Of a DNA stretch of 64,000 bases, positions 24,970 to 33,104 are shown in pieces. Within the stretch, counting starts at the first letter, position 1. Every line of letters starts with the position of its first letter. Origin of the DNA: Chryseobacterium taeanense (GTDB lineage Bacteria > Bacteroidota > Bacteroidia > Flavobacteriales > Weeksellaceae). The notes under the pieces are model-generated. The model was not told the origin of the DNA and did no database searches. It worked only from the letters and a program-made list of their open reading frames with translations. The DNA lies in assembly GCF_900099685.1 (NCBI RefSeq), contig NZ_FNDW01000007.1, positions 1 through 64,000 on the forward strand, in the 5' to 3' direction. Position numbers and translations under genes: made by a program.

Positions 24970-25722
24970 TTAAAAAATATAATCTTTCATGCGGGAAGTA
25001 GCCATTTCTTTTTCGTTGATCCACCTAAGGAGGACATCCAGTTTGTCCTCCATTTTTTTGCCTGAATTAAACCTTCTGTGCACAGGAACATCAAAATGAT
25101 ACTTGCCAAAATCGGTAAACTGCCAGGAATTCAAATAAATCAAAACAAAATCATCATTCTTTAGTGTTTCAAAAACCATATTCTTGTAATATTTCATCGG
25201 CAACAGCTGAAATATAAAATCATTATAAGGCAACTGACTGTACGGGGAAATACTTTCCGGAACAATGCTTAATCCATTTTCCTCAACAATATCCGTCGCC
25301 CTTTTCAACCGTTTAAATGGAAAAAGAATATCAGCATTATCGATATTTGAAACATAATTAAATTCCATCAGCTTTAAACTTTCATGAGCAATTTTAAGAT
25401 CTTTCTGACGAATTCCTTTGATTTGCTTTTCCAGTAAATCCTGAATATTTTTTTTAACAACTTCAATTTCTCCGGGATCCGACTTCTGATTATAAAAAGC
25501 AATTTCATGCCCTTTGGATGAAATTGCTTTTAGTAAATCACGAAGTTTTTCAGCAATGGAAATCTCAACGAAAAAGCTCGCTTTTATATCATAAATATCC
25601 AAAATTCGGACAATAGCTTTTGTATTTTCTATTGATATTTTCAACCGCTCTTCATCAGAAACACTGACTCCAGTTTTACATTCTGCTTCAATTGTAATGA
25701 TGTTGAACGTTAATAATATCAT
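24970..25722 (-). CDS. Polysaccharide-deacetylase-like protein with degenerate active site
   Basis: 250 aa. The fold pattern is of the NodB/CE4 type: LLTFNIITIEAE at strand 1, ASFFVEISIAEKLRDLLKAISSKGHEIAFYNQ and late QFLPMKYYKN and DFVLIYLNSWQF segments. The first catalytic Asp (TFD) is Asn here, and the metal His pair of the H-x3-H motif after GHEI is replaced by Tyr-Asn-Gln. There is no signal peptide. It is therefore probably not an active deacetylase; a binding or regulatory role is inferred. Confidence 0.7.
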   Translation of the reverse strand: MILLTFNIITIEAECKTGVSVSDEERLKISIENTKAIVRILDIYDIKASFFVEISIAEKLRDLLKAISSKGHEIAFYNQKSDPGEIEVVKKNIQDLLEKQIKGIRQKDLKIAHESLKLMEFNYVSNIDNADILFPFKRLKRATDIVEENGLSIVPESISPYSQLPYNDFIFQLLPMKYYKNMVFETLKNDDFVLIYLNSWQFTDFGKYHFDVPVHRRFNSGKKMEDKLDVLLRWINEKEMATSRMKDYIF

Positions 25723-25811
25723 ATCAATTTAATTTTAGATAAAATTTAAAAATACTTATTAATCAGATGTTAACACTAAATCTATTTAAAGTATAACTTT
25801 ATATAACGTTA

Positions 25812-26774
25812 TTACTTATTTAACTTCACTTTGAGGTTTTTAATCATGTCTTTTGTCATTTCAGAAATCCCGAAATTATAAGTCAGACCCCAGTCTTTTT
25901 TCGCCACAGAATCATCAATAGAAGCAGGCCACGAATCTGCAATTTGCTGTCTGAAATCCGGCTTATAATCAATCTCAAAATCCGGTATTTCTTTCTTGAT
26001 TTCTTCAGCAAGTTCTTTTGGAGTAAAGGACATTCCTCCCAAATTATAAGAAGAACGAACACTAAGATTTTCTTTCGGAGCTTCCATTAATTTCAAGGTT
26101 GCATTGATCGCATCATCCATATACAACATCGGCATTCCTGTATTTTCAGAAATGAAGCTGGTGTATTTCCCCTCCTCTATGGCTTCATAAAAAATCTCAA
26201 CGGCATAATCTGTTGTACCTCCGCCCGCTGGTGTTTTCCATGAAATCAATCCGGGATAACGGATACTTCTAACATCTACCCCATGTTTATCAAAATAATA
26301 TTCGCACCATTTTTCTCCAGCCATTTTAGATATTCCGTAAACAGTAGTCGGGTTCAGTACCACATCCTGCCCTACATTCTCTTTTGGAATTCCTTTTCCG
26401 AAAACAGCAATTGAACTAGGCCAGAAAATCTTCTGAATAAGACCTTCTTTTGCCATTTCACAAAAATGAAGAAGTGGTTCCAGGTTAAGTTTCCATGCAA
26501 AAATCGGCTGCTTTTCCGAAGTACCTGATAGCAAAGAGGCTAAATGATAAACAGTCGTGATCTCATAATCCTTTATGATCTGCCTTACCAGCTGGGTATT
26601 TGTAACATCCATTCTTTCGTAACTACCTGCAGAAGTAATTCCCTTTTGCCATCTGTCGAGCCCTGAAGCCACTACATTTTCTGCTCCGTGAATTTCAACG
26701 AGTCTGTTGGTAAGTTCCGTACCGATCTGTCCTAGTGCACCTGTAATAAGTATTCTTTCCGTGTGGGATTCCAT
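25812..26774 (-). CDS. L-threonine 3-dehydrogenase, short-chain (GalE-like) type
   Basis: 320 aa, extended SDR: NAD-binding ILITGALGQIGTELTNRL, VYHLASLLSG, the Ser in WPSSIAVFG and the YxxxK pair in TTVYGISKMAGEKW. The GLISWKTPAGGGTTDYAVEIFY segment and the C-terminal SWPASIDDSVAKKDWGL are typical of the GalE-like threonine dehydrogenases described from Flavobacterium frigidimaris and Cupriavidus. It oxidises threonine to 2-amino-3-ketobutyrate. A UDP-sugar epimerase is less likely. Confidence 0.85.
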   Translation of the reverse strand: MESHTERILITGALGQIGTELTNRLVEIHGAENVVASGLDRWQKGITSAGSYERMDVTNTQLVRQIIKDYEITTVYHLASLLSGTSEKQPIFAWKLNLEPLLHFCEMAKEGLIQKIFWPSSIAVFGKGIPKENVGQDVVLNPTTVYGISKMAGEKWCEYYFDKHGVDVRSIRYPGLISWKTPAGGGTTDYAVEIFYEAIEEGKYTSFISENTGMPMLYMDDAINATLKLMEAPKENLSVRSSYNLGGMSFTPKELAEEIKKEIPDFEIDYKPDFRQQIADSWPASIDDSVAKKDWGLTYNFGISEMTKDMIKNLKVKLNK

Positions 26775-26800
26775 TTTTGATTTTTATTAGTTGATAAAAG

Positions 26801-26808
26801 CAAAAGTA
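26801..26808 (-). promoter_or_regulatory. Promoter -7 box (TACTTTTG) of the threonine dehydrogenase gene
   Basis: Exact TAnnTTTG on the minus strand, about 27 nt before the start codon. Confidence 0.5.
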
Positions 26809-27067
26809 AATATTTTAAAGCCTATCTTAAAACAAAATTGCAAAATGGATTACAAAATTCGCTATTCAAAAAGATTATCATTTCATATATTCCATTTACT
26901 CCCACATTTTCAGCATTATATACAGAACACCAATATTTTTACAAGATAAATGATGAATTAATCATGCGAGTAAAGTTGAAAGAAAATATTTAGGGAGACA
27001 TTTTACTGACATTTGTCATATCAAACAATAAATTTTTCATAATTTTCGATCCTCAAAAATAACTTCA

Positions 27068-28348
27068 TTGAAATCAAAAAAACTTTATCAGCAACTATAT
27101 GTGCAGGTCGTTATAGCCATTATTGCCGGGATTCTTTTAGGAAAGTTTTATCCTGAAATCGGTGAAAAGATGAAACCTCTCGGCGATGGATTCATCAAAT
27201 TAGTGAAAATGATTATTGCGCCGGTGATTTTCATTACCCTTACCTTAGGCATTGCCCACATGACGGATCTTAAAAAGGTAGGCAGAATTGCGGCAAAGGC
27301 TATGATTTATTTTTTAACATTTTCAACACTGGCTTTAATTATCGGACTTATTGTAGGAAATGTAATACAACCCGGCCATGGACTCAATATAGAACCTTCT
27401 ACCCTTTCCGGAGATGTTTCCCAGTATCAGCAGAAGGCCCATGAGTCTACGCTTACCGGATTTATTATGAATATCATCCCGGAAACTCTTTTTAGTCCAC
27501 TCGTGGGAGAAAATATCCTTCAGGTGTTGCTGGTAGCTATTTTAATGGGTGTCGCTTTGGTTTTAACAAAAGAAAAAAGCCATAAAGTAACAGCGTTCTT
27601 ACAGGATCTCTCGACACCGGTTTTCAAAATTGTGCATATGCTGATGAAGCTGGCTCCTATCGGGGCATTTGGAGCGATGGCTTTTACTATTGGAAAGTAC
27701 GGACTGCATTCTGTTCTGAATCTCATCTTCCTGGTCGGTACTTTTTATATCACATCGGCACTCTTTGTTGTGCTGGTACTTGGAGCTGTTGCCTGGTACA
27801 ATGGTTTTAATATTTTTAAACTAATGTATTTCCTGAAAGAAGAACTTTTGCTTGTATTAGGAACCAGCTCTTCCGAATCTGCCCTCCCGGGAATTATGGA
27901 AAAACTCGAAAAAGCAGGTTGCTCAAAAACAATTGTAGGACTTGTAGTTCCTACAGGATATTCGTTTAATCTTGACGGAACCAATATTTATATGACGTTG
28001 GCTTCCCTGTTTATTGCGCAGGCTCTGAATATACATTTACCTATCGAAAAACAGATCATGTTGCTTTTAGTAGCTATGCTTAGCTCAAAAGGTGCAGCAG
28101 GTGTTACAGGTGCCGGTTTTGTAACATTAGCGGCGACATTAGCAGTTGTTCCCGAAATTCCGATTGCGGGGATGACTTTAATTCTGGGTATCGATAAATT
28201 CATGAGCGAATGCCGTGCATTAACCAATGTAATCGGAAATTCCGTAGCAACAGTGGTCGTTGCAAACTGGGAAAAACAACTGGATAAAAAACAGCTGCAA
28301 TACTGCCTGGATTATCCCAACGATGTCGAAAAGAAGCTGGAAGTCTGA
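27068..28348 (+). CDS. dctA: C4-dicarboxylate/cation symporter DctA
   Basis: 426 aa, DAACS (glutamate/dicarboxylate:cation) family. The start is TTG, chosen because the N-terminus [24 protein letters not shown] is the normal DctA beginning. Motifs: [19 protein letters not shown], the re-entrant loop [46 protein letters not shown] and [21 protein letters not shown]. It probably imports succinate, fumarate and malate across the inner membrane. The last residues ([12 protein letters not shown]) are a soluble tail. Confidence 0.93.
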   Translation: MKSKKLYQQLYVQVVIAIIAGILLGKFYPEIGEKMKPLGDGFIKLVKMIIAPVIFITLTLGIAHMTDLKKVGRIAAKAMIYFLTFSTLALIIGLIVGNVIQPGHGLNIEPSTLSGDVSQYQQKAHESTLTGFIMNIIPETLFSPLVGENILQVLLVAILMGVALVLTKEKSHKVTAFLQDLSTPVFKIVHMLMKLAPIGAFGAMAFTIGKYGLHSVLNLIFLVGTFYITSALFVVLVLGAVAWYNGFNIFKLMYFLKEELLLVLGTSSSESALPGIMEKLEKAGCSKTIVGLVVPTGYSFNLDGTNIYMTLASLFIAQALNIHLPIEKQIMLLLVAMLSSKGAAGVTGAGFVTLAATLAVVPEIPIAGMTLILGIDKFMSECRALTNVIGNSVATVVVANWEKQLDKKQLQYCLDYPNDVEKKLEV

Positions 28349-28400
28349 GAAATCATCACCTACATTCCTCATACTTATGGTACTAAAAGGTTCGTCCGAA

Positions 28401-28459
28401 TGGCATTGAACGGAAAATACTGATGGCATTGAACGGACAGTACGTATGGCACCGTTCGG
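28401..28459 (+). repeat. 23-bp tandem repeat, 2.5 copies
   Basis: Units at 28401-28423 and 28424-28446 share tggcattgaacgga with a diverged 9-nt tail; a third partial unit at 28447-28459 ends ccgttcgg. It lies between convergent dctA and the lipid kinase gene, with no other feature in this gap. Confidence 0.7.
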
Positions 28460-28523
28460 TTTGGCTGCTTTAGTTTGCTGTTATCTGTGAACTTCTGCTG
28501 TTCAGTTTCCGGCGAAAAGTGTA

Positions 28524-29375
28524 TTATATTAAAATATTCAGGCTCGAAGGAAGCACTTTTACGTGTATGGGAGACTTTATTTTATTGAATTCACCATCAA
28601 GATGCCAGTTTTTTGTATTGACTTTAAATTCAATTTCCGACACCGGAAGATAGGTAATATAATCATCATCCTTCAGCTTTTTAGTAAACATTCTGAAGGC
28701 GAAAAGCGGAGAGTATGTCAGAGGAAACTTTTTAACGAGAACCATATCTACCAGTCCGTCACTTTTACTTGCATTAGGTGCAATGTATGCATTATTCCCA
28801 AACTGCCGCGTATTGGCGATATTCACCATCAGATATTTCCCGTTGTATTCCTTATATTTTTCATCAAAGAACTTGACCTTGATGGGTTTATAGCTGAAAA
28901 ATGTTTTAAGGGAAACTTTGATATAATTTTTAAAACCACGGTTAGTTTTCTCGAATTCCTTCACCACTTTTCCGTCGAATCCTGTTCCGGAAACATTAAT
29001 AGAAAGCCGGTCATTAATGGTAAATGTATCGATCTTGCGGGATTTTTTTGCATTCAGCTTTTCCAGAAGTTCATCCAGGTTTTTACTGAATTTTGTTTCA
29101 TTGGAAAAGCCATTGCCCGATCCGGCAGGAAAAATAGCAAGGATTTTTTCTGTATTAATAAGATTTCTCGCCACGGTAGAGATTGTTCCGTCTCCTCCTA
29201 TGGCTACAAAAATATCAATCTCATGAAAATGCTTCTGAATAAAATCGTCGGTTCCCAAAATAGATTCCGAAATATAATATAAAGGATTCTGAACTTTGGC
29301 TTTCAGCTCATTGAGAAACGGCTGATAGTTCTTTTTGGCCGAAAAAGGATTAATGATAAAGGCTACTTTTTCCAT
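28524..29375 (-). CDS. Diacylglycerol/lipid kinase family protein (YegS/DgkB type)
   Basis: 283 aa from the ATG at 29375; a longer in-frame start at 29423 would overlap the upstream gene and adds nothing conserved. Motifs: KVAFIINPFSAK, the GGDGTIS nucleotide loop, FPAGSGNGFSNE and INVSGTGFDGKVV, then a C-terminal beta domain with ANTRQFGNNAYIAPNA and HLDGE. It phosphorylates a lipid alcohol such as diacylglycerol; the exact lipid is unknown. The gene starts 45 nt after the upstream lipoprotein gene ends. Confidence 0.88.
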   Translation of the reverse strand: MEKVAFIINPFSAKKNYQPFLNELKAKVQNPLYYISESILGTDDFIQKHFHEIDIFVAIGGDGTISTVARNLINTEKILAIFPAGSGNGFSNETKFSKNLDELLEKLNAKKSRKIDTFTINDRLSINVSGTGFDGKVVKEFEKTNRGFKNYIKVSLKTFFSYKPIKVKFFDEKYKEYNGKYLMVNIANTRQFGNNAYIAPNASKSDGLVDMVLVKKFPLTYSPLFAFRMFTKKLKDDDYITYLPVSEIEFKVNTKNWHLDGEFNKIKSPIHVKVLPSSLNILI

Positions 29376-29419
29376 TAACGCAAAATTAAAAAATGCTTCC
29401 TTATCAGAAAGCATTAAAT

Positions 29420-30232
29420 TCAATTAATTTTCATTCTCCTAGCAAAATCAGGTTGTATATACCCGCTAAGATCTTTCCATGATACGGTGAGAATAATATC
29501 CCCGATATCGTAATCATGGCTGATTTCATTCATATTATAATGGAAATACAAATTAAAATCATCAAAATAAAAGTTTTGGGTTACCGGAAACGTAACGGCA
29601 GAGAGCAAGTTGTAAGCTCCTCTGTCATAAGTTTTAATCTGCTGCATCATTGCTGTCCTCTCAAGGCTTAGTTTCAAAATTCTTCTTATAGTCTCTTCAG
29701 ACAACACAAGAATATCTGAAAGTTTCAGTTTCTTCTTATTTTTAAAATCAAAAACTCTTTCTTCATAGTGGTAGCGGGACTTGCTTTCTATTCCCGACTG
29801 ACTTTCATAATACTGAATAGAGACATAATTATTTTTGTTTGTGCGGACATTCATCTGTGAGATGTATGACCATTGCTGCTGTTCTTTTATTTCCGAAAGT
29901 CTGCCAGAATTCAGCACTCGGTCATAGACATCCTGCTTTTCATTTTTGAGGTAATCCTGAAGTCTGCTTTTAGAGAAATCCGATATGTTTTTGTCGGGAT
30001 AAATTTCTTTAAGAAGATTTTCATCTTCAAAATCCGGGAACCATAAAAGCTTCGAAGAATAGCGCAACACCACCGAATCTGAAACCTTTAGCGTATCTTC
30101 TTCTATAACTGCATCGATCTTACTTCTCCCGTAACCGTTCTTATCAGCATTTTTCTTCTCGTTTCCAATTTCTTTACATCCCGCCAGCATCAGAAGCAGT
30201 GCGACAGCCCAAATAAGATATTTCTTTTTCAT
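29420..30232 (-). CDS. DUF3298-like lipoprotein, copy 2
   Basis: 270 aa. Lipoprotein signal AVALLLMLAGCKEIG (Cys at about 19). The body matches the RsiV-like DUF3298/DUF4163 pattern: NNYVSIQYYESQSGIES, then YEERVFDFKNKKKLKLSDIL, TGNFYF-like QNFYFDDFNLYFHYNMNEISHDYDIGDIILTVSW. It is a tandem paralogue of the next upstream gene (IQY, FDLKNKKKL, FYFD-NLYFHY blocks in the same order). The function in the envelope is unknown; some relatives bind peptidoglycan or lysozyme. Confidence 0.75.
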   Translation of the reverse strand: MKKKYLIWAVALLLMLAGCKEIGNEKKNADKNGYGRSKIDAVIEEDTLKVSDSVVLRYSSKLLWFPDFEDENLLKEIYPDKNISDFSKSRLQDYLKNEKQDVYDRVLNSGRLSEIKEQQQWSYISQMNVRTNKNNYVSIQYYESQSGIESKSRYHYEERVFDFKNKKKLKLSDILVLSEETIRRILKLSLERTAMMQQIKTYDRGAYNLLSAVTFPVTQNFYFDDFNLYFHYNMNEISHDYDIGDIILTVSWKDLSGYIQPDFARRMKIN

Positions 30233-30259
30233 CGTTCATGTTTTAATTAATTTCTTAAT

Positions 30260-31090
30260 CTACTGATTGATGCCCATTCTTTTTTTAAATTCAGGATTGA
30301 TGGTATCTTTCAACTCTTCCCAGGAAATCGGGATGGCAATGTCACCTGCTGCATATGCTGCAATTTCGTACGGGCTATAATGGAAATACAGATTTTTTTC
30401 ATCAAAATAGAAATTGCCCGTAGCCGGAATTACATCTACCAAAAGCATTTCGGAATTATTTACCTTTCCGTTGGAGTCTGTGGTTCCGCTATTGATCTTG
30501 TTGATATTTTTCATCAGTAAAGCTTCAATTTTTGCTTTCGGCATAGACGTTATATCTTTAAGCTCAAGCTTTTTATTGTTTTTTAAATCAAAAACTCTTT
30601 CTAAAAACCCATAATTTCCGTGAGCGCCGCCTTCGTATGAACTCCATAAATACTGAATATGCAAATAATCGTTGACTTTTGATTTTAGGCTCATTGTCAT
30701 ATCCGAATACCATTCCTGAGAAAAATTCATATCGGAGATCCAGTCTTTTGAATCTTTTTTAATCTTGCTGAAATATTCATTTTTATTATTTTCAAGCCAG
30801 CCTTTAAGGCCACTTTTCGAAAAGTCCTGAATATTTTTTTCTCCGAAATAAATGCTGTCTAGCAAATTTTTATTATTAATCCCCGGAAATACGAGCATTT
30901 TGGATGAATATTTAACGATTAATGAATCGCTAAGTTTTATAGAATCGTTCACTTTTACTGAATCTACACTTAATGTATTGACCTGAACGGTATCCTTTTT
31001 TACAGTATCGGCAGCATTATTTTCAGTTTTCTTACATGCTGAAACGGCAAATAGCGTTGAAAGTGCCAAAACGGCTATGGTGTTTCTCAT
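30260..31090 (-). CDS. DUF3298-like lipoprotein, copy 1
   Basis: 276 aa from the ATG at 31090, which puts the lipoprotein signal (TIAVLALSTLFAVSACKKTEN) at the N-terminus; an upstream ATG at 31117 is in frame but adds only a basic stretch. It has the same domain order as the following gene: a Ser/Val/Asp-rich linker (VKKDTVQVNTLSVDSVKVND), then LHIQYLWSSYEGGAHGNYGF, FDLKNNKKLELKDI and NFYFDEKNLYFHYSPYEIAAYAAGD. The GGAHGNYG motif is the DUF3298 hallmark and is kept here but lost in the second copy. Confidence 0.78.
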   Translation of the reverse strand: MRNTIAVLALSTLFAVSACKKTENNAADTVKKDTVQVNTLSVDSVKVNDSIKLSDSLIVKYSSKMLVFPGINNKNLLDSIYFGEKNIQDFSKSGLKGWLENNKNEYFSKIKKDSKDWISDMNFSQEWYSDMTMSLKSKVNDYLHIQYLWSSYEGGAHGNYGFLERVFDLKNNKKLELKDITSMPKAKIEALLMKNINKINSGTTDSNGKVNNSEMLLVDVIPATGNFYFDEKNLYFHYSPYEIAAYAAGDIAIPISWEELKDTINPEFKKRMGINQ

Positions 31091-31171
31091 AATTCTGATT
31101 TTCCTTCTTATATGCAAAAACCATTCAAATATTGAATGGTTTTATATTTATTTTAAAATTATGCTGCTTTT

Positions 31172-33103
31172 TTATTTCTTAACAAGGCTGATTACCTGAT
31201 TCTCCTGTTTGGATGCTACCCCCCAGATTTGCTTAAATGCGGGATAATATTCCTTAGGATAGGTAGGACTCATCACTTTTGTGGTAGAAATAATTTCTAT
31301 GGTATTTCCTTTTTTTTCGGCAAGATAGCTGTATTCGATTTCTTTATCGTCGGTTACGATTTTTTTATTTTTAGGCATTTCTTCAATAGTATATCCTTCC
31401 GGAATTTCCAGCGTAATTTTTTTTACTTTCGTAAACGGCGACGTAAAATCGATCATATACCTTCTTTCTTCGGTCTGATCAAATTCATTGGAATTTTTAT
31501 TCAGGAAAAGCATAGGATTAATGATGATTTTCTTCCCGATCCTGTCAATAAGATTATCCGAAGAAAACTTCATGGTACTTTCAAAATCACCGTTTTCAGA
31601 TGTTTTAGAATCAATATCCGTAAAGTCTATAGCAAAATTTTCCTTATACTGTTTCTTGTATTTATCGGCATTTTCGTCATAACTTTCTTTAGCAAACATA
31701 GCATACGTTCCTGTATCTTTATCAGAATAGTTCCCTGAAATGCTCCCGTCATCATTGATTTTTGCTGTAGCGGTAAGATATGTAAAACTCGTTTTCGCAT
31801 TAACAAGGGAAAGCTGTTGTACTTTTTCTTTGGAAATCAGGATTCCAAACTGGTTCCAGTCTCTCGGTGGAAGCTGATCCATGGAAGATTGTTTTACCGT
31901 AGCATCAAAAAGGTGAAAACCATCTTTTGTCTGAACCGCCGCAATGACAAAATTCATATTAGACACGTTGGGAGACGCAATATTGATAAGTCCGTTGCTT
32001 ACTGTTGATATGGTAAGAGGATCTGCTTTAAGACCTGCCTCACGAAGCATCATCACTAAAAAAAGATTGATCTCAGCAGCATTACCTGTTTTGGTTTCCA
32101 ATATTTTTTTGATTCCATCTTCTACATAAATTCCTCTGTCTTTGTTCCATGTGAATGTATTTTTCACATAATCAAAAACAGCATTCGCCCTTTCAATCTC
32201 ATTTGAAATTCCGGAAATATTAGGCGGCATATTGTCTTTGGCTAATCTGGTTTTCTTAAGTTCTCCACCAAAATCTTCGTCTTCGTAAAGACGTTCTTTT
32301 ATCTGTTCCCATGATGATGAATAAAGCTTCAGCTCACGGTAATTGGTAGAATGAAGCTCTGCACTTATTTTGGTTCTGTAATTCCTGTCGTTGTTTACAA
32401 ATTTTTCGGTTTTAAATGCTTTTAAATTTTCATATCCGAATCTGTACGTTCTGTAGTTCAGGCCATACATCATTCTGTCATCTACTTCTCTGTATTTAGG
32501 ACTTAGAAAACCTGTATAATTCACATTGTAAGAAATATTCGAAGGGCTGTCAAGTACATATTCCGTGTACAGCGAAGGCGTATCGGTTTCAATTAAAATT
32601 TCAGGTACAATAAATAGAAACGGTGATGTCACTTCATACTGATATTCTATCACTGAACCATTCTTGACATTAGGAAAAGCAAATTTTGTAATGGAAACGT
32701 TTTTGCTTTCTTTACTTTTGTATTTTGAGCTTTTATCGACTTTAGTTGCAACGGAAGTCCCATTTTCGAGATTATAAGTAAAGGCTTTCATTTTAGAAAG
32801 TGTTTCCTGATTGCTTCCGTTTTGGTAAAGCGGGATCTCAAGATTCAGCCAGTCTTCAGCCTTGTCTTTATCATAGATTTTTACTCTGTAAAATGCTTGT
32901 TTAATAAGATTTCCTGTATTGTAATCGATGCTGAAATGCAAAGATTTATAAAGAATCTCAGCAGGTGCATTTTCATCCAGAGCAGATTTTTGTTTTGATA
33001 AATCTGCATCATTGAATTTTGGAGGATCAAGAAACTTATGTTTTTGAGCTTGCACAAAAAGCAAATTCATGGAGCAGAAAGCGATTAATAATATTTTTTT
33101 CAT
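31172..33103 (-). CDS. Secreted DUF3857/transglutaminase-like protein, active site lost
   Basis: 643 aa, signal peptide (ILLIAFCSMNLLFVQAQ). The N-terminal DUF3857 part (about 50-250: VKIYDKDKAEDWLNLEIPLY, SVIEYQYEVTSPF) is followed by a transglutaminase-like core (about 310-420). Where the paralogue downstream of the promoter has GDCKGLTNY and GNHVI, this one has GNAAEINLF and MNFVI, so both the catalytic Cys and His are gone. A C-terminal beta domain follows (MIDFTSPFTKVKKITLEIPEGY). It starts 1 nt after the paralogue's stop. It is probably a binding pseudoenzyme of the envelope. Confidence 0.82.
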   Translation of the reverse strand: MKKILLIAFCSMNLLFVQAQKHKFLDPPKFNDADLSKQKSALDENAPAEILYKSLHFSIDYNTGNLIKQAFYRVKIYDKDKAEDWLNLEIPLYQNGSNQETLSKMKAFTYNLENGTSVATKVDKSSKYKSKESKNVSITKFAFPNVKNGSVIEYQYEVTSPFLFIVPEILIETDTPSLYTEYVLDSPSNISYNVNYTGFLSPKYREVDDRMMYGLNYRTYRFGYENLKAFKTEKFVNNDRNYRTKISAELHSTNYRELKLYSSSWEQIKERLYEDEDFGGELKKTRLAKDNMPPNISGISNEIERANAVFDYVKNTFTWNKDRGIYVEDGIKKILETKTGNAAEINLFLVMMLREAGLKADPLTISTVSNGLINIASPNVSNMNFVIAAVQTKDGFHLFDATVKQSSMDQLPPRDWNQFGILISKEKVQQLSLVNAKTSFTYLTATAKINDDGSISGNYSDKDTGTYAMFAKESYDENADKYKKQYKENFAIDFTDIDSKTSENGDFESTMKFSSDNLIDRIGKKIIINPMLFLNKNSNEFDQTEERRYMIDFTSPFTKVKKITLEIPEGYTIEEMPKNKKIVTDDKEIEYSYLAEKKGNTIEIISTTKVMSPTYPKEYYPAFKQIWGVASKQENQVISLVKK

Positions 33104-33104
33104 G

